Positions 42,144-48,521 of a DNA stretch of 48,521 nucleotides are shown piece by piece; positions within the stretch are counted from its first letter, which is position 1; each line of letters begins with the position of its first letter. Under the pieces are notes generated by a model. The model was not told the DNA's origin, did not search any database, and was given only the letters and a program-made list of their open reading frames with translations. A program made the translations under genes and the position numbers. Source of the stretch: an uncultured Bacteroidota bacterium (lineage in GTDB: Bacteria; Bacteroidota; Bacteroidia; Flavobacteriales; Flavobacteriaceae); NCBI GenBank assembly GCA_903839195.1, contig CAIMBK010000115.1:1-48521 (forward strand), in the 5' to 3' direction.

Positions 42144-42770
42144 TTATTTATCATAAAAAGTAACCTCTCCATTGTTAATATTGTGCATTCCGCCAATAAT
42201 ACCAATTTCTCCATTTGCAATCATTTCTTTAAGAATTGGACTTCTTTCCATAATTGCATTAACGGTTCGTTTTACGTTGATTGATGCTACTTTTTCAACG
42301 AAATCTGAGTTGGAGGAATTTCTATTTTCTATTTCTGATTTTTCATCAAAAACAGCCGGTTGGATTTTGCTTAACAACGCCGTTAGATTGCCCATTTCAA
42401 CATGATCACACGCGCCTTTTACTGCGCCACATTTTGAATGACCCAAAACTACAATAATTTTGGAACCTGCAACTTTACAAGCAAATTCCATACTTCCCAG
42501 AATATCTTCATTGACGATATTACCAGCAATTCGAACACTAAAAACATCGCCCAATCCTTGGTCGAAAATTAATTCTGCGGAAGTTCTTGAATCGATACAA
42601 CTCAGAATAACCGCAAATGGGTGTTGGCCGTCCGAAGTTTCATTAGCTTGTTCTAAGAGATTCCGATTTGCTTTTAGATTATTCATAAATCTTTTGTTTC
42701 CTTCTTTTAAAATTTCTATAGCCATTAAAGGTGTTATGGCTGTTTGCATTTCTTTATTTAATGTTTTCAT
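42144..42770 (-). CDS. Beta-class carbonic anhydrase, second paralogue
   Basis: 208 residues and clearly different from its neighbour. Zn ligands are Cys58, His111 and Cys114, and the dyad is Asp60-Arg62 (LSCIDSRTSAEL, GHSKCGAVKGA). RIAGNIVNEDILGSMEFA and the C-terminal IGIIGGMHNINNGEVTFYD mark the subgroup that is often found beside SulP transporters. No signal peptide, so cytoplasmic. It lies 18 bases after DUF2490, in one transcript with DUF2490 and sulP. Confidence 0.95.
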   Translation of the reverse strand: MKTLNKEMQTAITPLMAIEILKEGNKRFMNNLKANRNLLEQANETSDGQHPFAVILSCIDSRTSAELIFDQGLGDVFSVRIAGNIVNEDILGSMEFACKVAGSKIIVVLGHSKCGAVKGACDHVEMGNLTALLSKIQPAVFDEKSEIENRNSSNSDFVEKVASINVKRTVNAIMERSPILKEMIANGEIGIIGGMHNINNGEVTFYDK

Positions 42771-42788
42771 ATTTTTTATGTTTTAAAT

Positions 42789-43454
42789 TTATAATGGTAA
42801 ATTGTTAAAAATTACAATTTGAAATTGATTGTAATTTGATTTTTCTAATGCTTGCGTCATATATCCTGCTTCGATTTTAAAGTTTTTATTCAAAACAAAC
42901 CCTAGGGCGCCATAAATTCTATTTCTATCAAAAACAGCGCTTTTAGAATTAATAAATATTTCGTTATACGAAGCAAGATAAATGGCGTTTTTTTCAAGTG
43001 TTTTTTTATTCATAGGAATATTAATTCCTAAAAAATATCTAAATCGGCACTGAAAATTACTTTGTAGAAATCGTTCTTCAATTCGATAGCGATGTTGAAT
43101 AAAAAATCTATCAAATTGCTGTTTTGTAATAAACTGTTGAAAGATTCTATGTTCATTCGATTGAACTTTATTGACCGAATTCGTTACATATTTTTGCGAG
43201 TTAATAAATCCATATCCAAACAGAACATTATTGTTGTTTTCCGAAAGGTTATAACCAATTCCAGTTCTCAAAAGCAGTTGATTTGTGTCTCCGAAAAAAT
43301 TATAATTTCGAAGCTGAATTTCATTATGCCAATTCCATTTGGAATCAATTTTTTGATTTCCAAAATAAACCAACCAATTTCCTACTTCTGAATTTTGTGA
43401 AAACGACAAATTAAAAAAGCAAATGGAAAAAACTAGTATCTTCACTGTTTTCAT
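42789..43454 (-). CDS. DUF2490 family outer-membrane protein
   Basis: 221 residues with a signal peptide (SLSFS-QN at 18-20 roughly). The alternating aromatic and polar pattern (WNWHNEIQLRNYNF, LLLRTGIGYNL, EHRIFQQFI, FFIQHRYRIEERF) suggests a beta-barrel of about 10-12 strands. The family has no established function. It lies 10 bases downstream of the SulP gene and 18 upstream of the carbonic anhydrase, so a role in passage of ions or small solutes to that system is possible (inference). Confidence 0.82.
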   Translation of the reverse strand: MKTVKILVFSICFFNLSFSQNSEVGNWLVYFGNQKIDSKWNWHNEIQLRNYNFFGDTNQLLLRTGIGYNLSENNNNVLFGYGFINSQKYVTNSVNKVQSNEHRIFQQFITKQQFDRFFIQHRYRIEERFLQSNFQCRFRYFLGINIPMNKKTLEKNAIYLASYNEIFINSKSAVFDRNRIYGALGFVLNKNFKIEAGYMTQALEKSNYNQFQIVIFNNLPL

Positions 43455-43464
43455 TGGTTTTTAA

Positions 43465-45063
43465 TTACTTTTTATGTTCAACAAAAACATGTTTTTCTTC
43501 TTCGCCAGTTTCAACTAATCCATATGCCTTTTTGAATCCGACTAATTTAACTTTGATGTTTTGTTCTTTTGAAGTGATTTTTTTAAATTCTTTAATTAAA
43601 TCCAATACATCATGAGCAATATAAACCGTTTCGGAAGCATTGATAATAACCTTTGAATTTTCCGGAATGTCATTTAAAGTTGATTTAATAGCTGCTTTAT
43701 TTAAAAAGGATACTTCTTGAGCTAAATCGATATGAATTACATCGCCATCATGAAATTCTTCTTTTCTAAATTTATACGCTCTTTGCATATTTCCTTTCAA
43801 AACAAATACAATACTAATAATCATTCCAAGCGCAACACCTTTTAACAAGTCGGTGAATACTACCGCTAACAATGTAGCGATAAAAGGAATAAACTGGTAT
43901 TTTCCTTTTTCCCAAAAATGCAAAACTGTTTTAGGATTAGCCAATTTATAACCAATCATTAATAACACTGCGGCCAAAGTTGCTAAAGGAATTTTATTCA
44001 AAAGTGTTGGAATGGCCAAAACGCTAATTAGCAATAATAGACCGTGAATTATCGTTGACATTTTTGACTTTGCACCAGCAGTATTATTTGCAGTGGTTCG
44101 AACAACAACCGATGTCATTGGCAATCCTCCCAAAAGAGCACTGAAAATATTTCCAAGTCCTTGAGCTTTTAATTCGACATTGGTATCGGTGTAGCGTTTT
44201 TGGACATCCATTCTATCGGCTGCTTCAACACATAATAGCGTTTCGATAGAAGCTACAATAGCGATTGTTAAACCAATCATCCAAACATTAGGATTTAAAA
44301 TAGCAGCAAAATCAGGAAGGATAAATATGCTTTTGAATTCGTCAAAAGAGTTTGGAACTGGCAAACTCACTAAATGATCACTTTTAATCGCCAAACTACT
44401 TTCAGAAATAATGAAAAATTCATTTATAACTATACTAATTATAACCGCAATTAATGCTGCTGGAACTAATTTAATATTCTTCAAAAACGAAACCTTGGTC
44501 CAAGCAATTAAGATAGAAAGGGAAATTAAGGTGATAATAACCGAGCCCAATTGAATGTGACCAATTACTTGAAATAATTCCGAAAAAGTGTTCTCATAAT
44601 CTCTTTGAACAAAAGCCAAATCCCCTTCATAATCTTTATCATAACCAAAAGCATGAGGAATTTGTTTTAGAAAAATGATGACTCCAATTCCGGCAAGCAT
44701 TCCTTCGATAACATTGGTTGGAAAATAATTAGAAATACTTCCTGCTTTAATAAAGCCCAAAATTAATTGGATAATTCCCGCCAAAAATACGGCGGTTAAG
44801 AAAATGTCAAACGCACCCAAATCGGTTATTGCGGTTAATACAATTGCGGTTAAACCAGCTGCTGGTCCTGAAACGCTTAAATGGGATTTACTTAAAAATC
44901 CAACCACAATTCCACCAATAATACCTGAAATAATACCTGAAAACAAGGGCGCTCCCGAAGCCATTGCAATTCCTAAACAAAGTGGCAAGGCCACCAAAAA
45001 AACCACTAAACCTGACGCAAAATCAGATTTGAGGTTAGCAAAAAGATTTATTTTTTTTGTCAT
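43465..45063 (-). CDS. SulP family anion transporter, probable bicarbonate type
   Basis: 532 residues. The SulP core has many membrane helices, with the family signature SVSGPAAGLTAIVL (near residues 63-76) and ASGAPLFSGIISGIIGG in the first helices. VASIETLLCVEAADRMD and LGGLPMTSVVVRTTANNTAGAKS follow. The C-terminal part (about 440-525) is a STAS domain (VIHIDLAQEVSFLNKAAIKSTL, VYIAHDVLDLI). SulP members carry sulfate, bicarbonate or other anions. Co-transcription with carbonic anhydrase favours bicarbonate uptake; this is context, not proof. Confidence 0.92.
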   Translation of the reverse strand: MTKKINLFANLKSDFASGLVVFLVALPLCLGIAMASGAPLFSGIISGIIGGIVVGFLSKSHLSVSGPAAGLTAIVLTAITDLGAFDIFLTAVFLAGIIQLILGFIKAGSISNYFPTNVIEGMLAGIGVIIFLKQIPHAFGYDKDYEGDLAFVQRDYENTFSELFQVIGHIQLGSVIITLISLSILIAWTKVSFLKNIKLVPAALIAVIISIVINEFFIISESSLAIKSDHLVSLPVPNSFDEFKSIFILPDFAAILNPNVWMIGLTIAIVASIETLLCVEAADRMDVQKRYTDTNVELKAQGLGNIFSALLGGLPMTSVVVRTTANNTAGAKSKMSTIIHGLLLLISVLAIPTLLNKIPLATLAAVLLMIGYKLANPKTVLHFWEKGKYQFIPFIATLLAVVFTDLLKGVALGMIISIVFVLKGNMQRAYKFRKEEFHDGDVIHIDLAQEVSFLNKAAIKSTLNDIPENSKVIINASETVYIAHDVLDLIKEFKKITSKEQNIKVKLVGFKKAYGLVETGEEEKHVFVEHKK

Positions 45064-45144
45064 AATACCTTAAAATTTAATACAAATTGTTTTGTTACAT
45101 GAAATGCAACTTAAGATTGTTCTTTATAAAAAACTGAAATTGTA

Positions 45145-45426
45145 CTAAACTTGATCGGGTGGTGGTATGAAAATTTTGGAAGAAATAGAATCGTGGCGCA
45201 AAACATTTACAGAATGAATTTTGCTGTTTTTTTGAATGGAAAAATTAATTTGTGGAAAAGAATTTTGCACGATGATTTGTGATTTGATTTCTTTTTGAGA
45301 AACTTCTTCTTCGGTCATGCTATAAAAACAAGAAGTATCCGTTGCTTTCTCTATCAAACTCACTATGGTTGGAGTTGATAAAAAAATGAAGAAAACAAAA
45401 ATAAATATTCTCACTGCGATTTTCAT
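45145..45426 (-). CDS. Small conserved Flavobacteriaceae protein with one membrane segment
   Basis: 93 residues from the ATG at 45426; the upstream extension to 45462 is unrelated in character. The N-terminus MKIAVRIFIFVFFIFLSTPT is a signal anchor or signal peptide. The rest is soluble, with SCFYSMTEEEVSQKEIK and a C-terminal IFIPPPDQV. I recall similar small proteins in Flavobacterium but no function. It lies between sulP (81 bases) and divergent oxyR (161 bases), which could make it a partner of either. Confidence 0.7.
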   Translation of the reverse strand: MKIAVRIFIFVFFIFLSTPTIVSLIEKATDTSCFYSMTEEEVSQKEIKSQIIVQNSFPQINFSIQKNSKIHSVNVLRHDSISSKIFIPPPDQV

Positions 45427-45559
45427 GAGGCAAAAATAATTCGAAACAGAATAAATAAACAAAATTTCAATTGAATTTTATACAAAATTTAACAAGCGTT
45501 TCATGCTTTTATTTTAAAATAACCTTTGATTTTTATTATAAATTAAACTGATTGTTTTT

Positions 45560-45567
45560 TATATTTG
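45560..45567 (+). promoter_or_regulatory. -7 promoter element (TATATTTG) of oxyR
   Basis: Perfect TAnnTTTG, 20 bases before the oxyR ATG. Confidence 0.6.
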
Positions 45568-45587
45568 CATCATAAAATACTATTAAA

Positions 45588-46535
45588 ATGACAATTACCC
45601 AACTTCAGTACGTATTAGCAGTAGCCGAATATAAAAATTTTACGCTAGCAGCCGAAAAATGCTTTGTAACGCAACCTACATTGAGCATGCAAATTCAAAA
45701 AATTGAAGAAGAACTCAATGTTTTGATTTTTGATAGAAGTAAAAAACCAATTCAATTGACAGAAATTGGACAAAAAATTGTCAATCAGGCAAAAAATATT
45801 GTCAATGAAGCTGACAGAATAAAAGACATCGTCGAGCAACAAAAAGGATTTGTTGGAGGCGAATTTCGTCTCGGAATTATTCCAACGATTATGCCAACGC
45901 TTTTGCCGATGTTTTTAACGAATTTTATTAAGAAATATCCGAAAATTAAACTCATCATCGAAGAATTAAATACAGACGAAATCATTCTTAAATTAAAAAA
46001 TGGCCATTTAGACGCCGCCATAGCCGCAACCCCTTTGATGGAAGAAAAATTGAAAGAAATTGTGCTCTATTTTGAACCATTTGTTGCCTATGTTCCTGAA
46101 AATCATTCTATCGCAGGAAAAGATGAAATTGAAGTAAGCGATTTAAATTTGGACGATATTTTGCTTCTTCAAGACGGTCATTGCTTTCGGGATGGAATTC
46201 TAAATTTGTGCAAAAATCAAAATTTTTCTAAAAACACTTCGTTTCAAATAGAAAGCGGCAGTTTTGAAACATTAATTCGTTTGGCCGATGAAGGTCTTGG
46301 AACTACGCTTCTACCCTATTTGCATACGTTGGAACTAAAAGACAAAGACAAATTAAAACTTCGTCATTTTAGAGAACCTAAACCAGCTAGAGAAGTCAGT
46401 TTGATTTTTCCAAAAACAGAATTAAAAATTCACATTATTGAAGCGTTGCGTCAAACTATTTCCGGCGTTATAAAAGGAGCTATTGTATTTCAAAACGTAA
46501 AAATTATTAGTCCGATCACTAAAAATAATCTATAA
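45588..46535 (+). CDS. oxyR: Hydrogen-peroxide-sensing LysR-type regulator OxyR
   Basis: 315 residues. The N-terminal helix-turn-helix (MTITQLQYVLAVAEYKNFTLAAEKCFVTQPTLSMQI region; key part AAEKCFVTQPTLS) is LysR type. The regulatory domain holds Cys199 and Cys208 in DGHCFRDGILNLC, the same numbers and context as the peroxide-sensing pair of E. coli OxyR, so a redox disulfide switch is expected. It activates peroxide defence genes such as catalase, Dps and AhpC; none of them is in the window. It is monocistronic, with its own promoter and a strong terminator. Confidence 0.95.
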   Translation: MTITQLQYVLAVAEYKNFTLAAEKCFVTQPTLSMQIQKIEEELNVLIFDRSKKPIQLTEIGQKIVNQAKNIVNEADRIKDIVEQQKGFVGGEFRLGIIPTIMPTLLPMFLTNFIKKYPKIKLIIEELNTDEIILKLKNGHLDAAIAATPLMEEKLKEIVLYFEPFVAYVPENHSIAGKDEIEVSDLNLDDILLLQDGHCFRDGILNLCKNQNFSKNTSFQIESGSFETLIRLADEGLGTTLLPYLHTLELKDKDKLKLRHFREPKPAREVSLIFPKTELKIHIIEALRQTISGVIKGAIVFQNVKIISPITKNNL

Positions 46536-46563
46536 AAAAAGGAACCAAATTGGTTCCTTTTTT
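46534..46563. terminator. Bidirectional terminator between oxyR and the small minus-strand gene
   Basis: GGAACCAA-A-TTGGTTCC flanked by seven A on the left and seven T on the right. It is symmetrical and serves both convergent genes. Confidence 0.9.
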
Positions 46564-46564
46564 A

Positions 46565-46762
46565 TTATTTGTTGATTTCAATAAAACACTTCTTTAATTC
46601 TGGCTTTTCATTTGTAAAGTTAATCAGCCATTCCATCAATTGTTCTATTTCATAAGGCAATAACACTTTCAAAGCTTTTTCCAATTCTTTGCAAAAAAGT
46701 TTTGGGTCAAAACTAACTCGTTCTAAAATATTCTTTGTGTAAGCAACCATGGTTCTTTTCAT
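46565..46762 (-). CDS. Small conserved hypothetical protein
   Basis: 65 residues, or 61 if it starts at Met5 (46750, MVAYTKNILERVSF). Helical, acidic-amphipathic sequence with FDPKLFCKELEKALKVLLPYEIEQLMEWL and ELKKCFIEIN. I recall similar short proteins in Flavobacteriaceae but know no function. No signal peptide or membrane segment. It stands alone between a terminator and the mnmD gene. Confidence 0.6.
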   Translation of the reverse strand: MKRTMVAYTKNILERVSFDPKLFCKELEKALKVLLPYEIEQLMEWLINFTNEKPELKKCFIEINK

Positions 46763-46851
46763 AAAAATAGCTAATTTTAGTTACAATAATTATTCAAATT
46801 TACTGAATTCTAAAACGGTAACTTCAAAAAAAACGTTAATTTTTTACTTAA

Positions 46852-47517
46852 TTAACTTCTTTTTGTCGCGCGAAACATTTCTCTTTTTCCTGGTGGTCCG
46901 GGTAATTTTTCAACGGTAAACCCAACTTCAATCATGCTTCTTTTTACAACGCCACGAGCGGCGTAGGTTACTAAAATCCCTTCTGAATTAAGGGAATCGT
47001 ACATAATTTTGAAGATTTCAATGCTCCAGAGTTCGGGTTGAACCCGATAACCAAACGCATCAAAATAGATTAAATCGAAGGCATTTTTATCGGTAATATC
47101 TTTAAAAAATTGATTTCTTTTGGTTAGGGTAAAAATCTCCGAAATTTGGATTTTTTCTTCCCATTTTGAATCGTGCATTTTTTCGAAAATTGCTTTATGT
47201 TGCAATGCGTTTAATTCCGAAACATAATTCATTTGCAACACTTCTTCGGGAGAAACTGGATAAGCCTCAACGCCAACATAATCTATAATTTGAGTCGTTT
47301 TGGAAGCTTCAAGAAAAGTAATAAACGTATTTAAACCTGTTCCAAATCCAATTTCTAATATCGAAATGGGTTTGTTTTTAAAAAGCGATAAACCGTTTGA
47401 TATAAACACATGATACGCTTCTTGAATGGCGCCGTGTTTGGAATGATAACTTTCATTCCATTCGGGCAAATGAATGGTTGTTGACCCATCAAGAGTTTGA
47501 AAAATTTCCCTTTTCAA
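46852..47517 (-). CDS. mnmD: tRNA 5-methylaminomethyl-2-thiouridine methyltransferase domain protein
   Basis: 221 residues, the stand-alone methyltransferase form, without the oxidoreductase half that fuses to it in E. coli MnmC. It methylates nm5s2U34 of tRNAs. The SAM motif is LEIGFGTGLNTF (near 54-65), and FDLIYFDAFGYRVQPELWS is the family block. The opening DGSTTIHLPEWNESYHSKHGA is conserved. The start is TTG at 47517, directly after the preceding stop codon with one base between; no ATG fits. It is the third gene of an operon with two lipoproteins. Confidence 0.9.
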   Translation of the reverse strand: MKREIFQTLDGSTTIHLPEWNESYHSKHGAIQEAYHVFISNGLSLFKNKPISILEIGFGTGLNTFITFLEASKTTQIIDYVGVEAYPVSPEEVLQMNYVSELNALQHKAIFEKMHDSKWEEKIQISEIFTLTKRNQFFKDITDKNAFDLIYFDAFGYRVQPELWSIEIFKIMYDSLNSEGILVTYAARGVVKRSMIEVGFTVEKLPGPPGKREMFRATKRS

Positions 47518-47518
47518 A

Positions 47519-47953
47519 TTATTTGATATATAATTTTTTTATCTTCGGAATTGGACCGCCACATTTCACTTCGTGACAACGAATACAAGCGTTTACACCA
47601 TCATTGAAATGGATTTTAGCATTCTTTGGATCTTTGTAAATAAGCTCTTGCGATTGAATAAAAAGCGCTGCTTGTTCCTTAAAAAAAGTATCGTTTTCGG
47701 TTTCGTCGGTCATTACGGCTTTATGAATATCCAAAAAATGATTGGGGAATTTTCCAATGGTATCGCCTTTCGAAATTCGTTCTTTTAGACGTTGATTGTC
47801 CACATACATTTGTTCCATTAAAGTCGCCATTTCGGACATCTCGTACATCTCAAATTTTTTGGTTTTTGAAGGAGAATCGCAACTGGATTTGGCTTCTTTT
47901 TTCTGGCAACTTATCATCGTTAAAACGAAAAAAAATAGAATTATTTTTTTCAT
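47519..47953 (-). CDS. Lipoprotein with a c-type heme motif
   Basis: 144 residues. The lipobox ends at Cys16 (LTMISC). A single heme-binding CIRCH (residues 123-127) lies near the C-terminus in NACIRCHEVKCGGPIPKIKK, followed by an extra Cys131 in a KCGGP context. The middle is helical (MSEMATLMEQMYVDN, FPNHFLDIHKAVMTDE), as in cytochrome c' type four-helix proteins, where the heme motif is also C-terminal. A redox or electron-transfer role in the periplasm is likely. The start codon directly follows the stop of the DUF4920 gene (TAA then ATG). Confidence 0.8.
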   Translation of the reverse strand: MKKIILFFFVLTMISCQKKEAKSSCDSPSKTKKFEMYEMSEMATLMEQMYVDNQRLKERISKGDTIGKFPNHFLDIHKAVMTDETENDTFFKEQAALFIQSQELIYKDPKNAKIHFNDGVNACIRCHEVKCGGPIPKIKKLYIK

Positions 47954-48415
47954 TTATTCTTGAATTAAAACACCATCAGCAAGAAAAGAAAAAGTTGTTT
48001 TTGGAGCAATAATACTATCAATAGCAACTTGCGATTTTCCAGCATCTTTTGCATAATGTTTCAATTCATCAACTGATTCAATACTTACAAATGCTTTTCC
48101 ATTCACAATCACGATTTCGTTTTCTGCATTTTTTGGAACAAAAAAACCATAATCTTTAAACTTTACAAAAACATCATTATCGTTTCCTAAATCCAAAGTC
48201 ATCCAACATCCTTTTTTCTGACAAACGGATTTAATTTTGGATTTAAATTTTACTACAATCGTATCACCTTCTTTCAAATTGGTGTAATTTGTATTCATTT
48301 CATCAACCGAAATTGCATCGTCAGGAGAAAAAGTAGCGCCAAAGGTGGCAAAATTTTCTTTTTTACAACTAGTAAACAGAATTATCGAGCAAAGAATCAA
48401 AATTATTTTTTTCAT
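47954..48415 (-). CDS. DUF4920 family lipoprotein
   Basis: 153 residues. The lipobox ends at Cys17 (ILFTSC). The domain is an OB-like beta fold with a conserved pair VCQKKGCWMTLDLG (near residues 68-81) that could bind a metal or heme; NAENEIVIVNGKAFVSIESVDELKHYAKDAGKS is the C-terminal block. The family occurs in Bacteroidota with no proven function. As the first gene of the operon it is followed at once by the heme-motif lipoprotein, which suggests that the two act together. Confidence 0.8.
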   Translation of the reverse strand: MKKIILILCSIILFTSCKKENFATFGATFSPDDAISVDEMNTNYTNLKEGDTIVVKFKSKIKSVCQKKGCWMTLDLGNDNDVFVKFKDYGFFVPKNAENEIVIVNGKAFVSIESVDELKHYAKDAGKSQVAIDSIIAPKTTFSFLADGVLIQE

Positions 48416-48437
48416 TTTAGTAAATTTTAAATATTAT

Positions 48438-48451
48438 ACAAAAGTAGCCAA
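48438..48451 (-). promoter_or_regulatory. -7 promoter element (TACTTTTG) of the DUF4920 operon
   Basis: The minus strand reads TTGGCTACTTTTGT; the TAnnTTTG part is TACTTTTG, 24 bases before the ATG at 48415. An identical 14-base copy lies at 48508-48521. Confidence 0.55.
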
Positions 48452-48507
48452 TAATTCAAAACTTTGAGTGAATTCGACATCAATTTTTAAAATATGTTGA
48501 ATATTTC

Positions 48508-48521
48508 ACAAAAGTAGCCAA
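48508..48521 (-). repeat. Second copy of the 14-bp promoter-like element at the window edge
   Basis: ACAAAAGTAGCCAA on the plus strand is identical to 48438-48451, 70 bases apart. It may be a second promoter of the DUF4920 operon, with another -7 TACTTTTG. The window ends here. Confidence 0.5.

Overview
The window is a piece of a bacterial chromosome from the Bacteroidota, most likely family Flavobacteriaceae and close to Flavobacterium. The evidence is internal. The DNA is AT-rich. Start codons lack Shine-Dalgarno sequences, and many genes are preceded by the Bacteroidota -7 element TAnnTTTG. One secreted protein ends in a type IX secretion (T9SS) sorting domain. The gene families (FISUMP, DUF2490, DUF4920, TIGR02757, LETM1-related, short-form SerA) are typical of that group. 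I see no rRNA, tRNA, CRISPR array, transposase, integrase or reverse transcriptase.

Layout. Positions 1-10031 carry a surface-type lipoprotein, an M1 aminopeptidase, divergent recG, pheT, and a secreted FISUMP protein behind two blocks of tandem repeats. Positions 10093-22539 are mostly minus-strand housekeeping genes: comM, tilS-dsbD (translationally coupled), pabB, parE-parC and ychF. Positions 22705-27179 hold a ferredoxin, a LuxC-type acyl-CoA reductase, serC and serA. A stand-alone protein-kinase-like gene of the polyvalent-protein type is inserted between serC and serA. Positions 27303-32692 carry a small membrane protein, msrA, lolD, a TIGR02757 protein and an 896-residue secreted multidomain protein that ends in a second FISUMP domain.

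Positions 33092-39497 are a fatty-acid beta-oxidation operon: a MarR-family regulator with a near-perfect palindromic operator, then fadN, fadA and fadE in the same order as the Bacillus subtilis fadNAE operon. It is interrupted by a four-helix-bundle gene broken by one nonsense codon. The fadN gene carries an in-frame palindromic repeat. Positions 39587-41371 hold sodC and a LETM1-related gene. Positions 41402-45063 are a minus-strand inorganic-carbon cluster: a SulP transporter, a DUF2490 outer-membrane protein and two beta-carbonic anhydrases. Positions 45145-48521 contain a small Flavobacteriaceae-type membrane protein, oxyR with both redox cysteines, a small conserved gene, and an operon of a DUF4920 lipoprotein, a heme-motif lipoprotein and mnmD.

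Most interesting points. (1) The 3' half of the FISUMP domain at about 9541-9780 is far more GC-rich than its surroundings and looks like the variable region of a diversity-generating retroelement target, while its 5' half is nearly identical in DNA to the distant FISUMP domain at 32174-32293. (2) The kinase-like gene between serC and serA has a second plausible ORF overlapping its start. (3) A palindromic repeat lies inside the fadN coding sequence. (4) The MarR palindrome directly overlaps the fad promoter. All functional calls are from reading the sequence; no searches were run.
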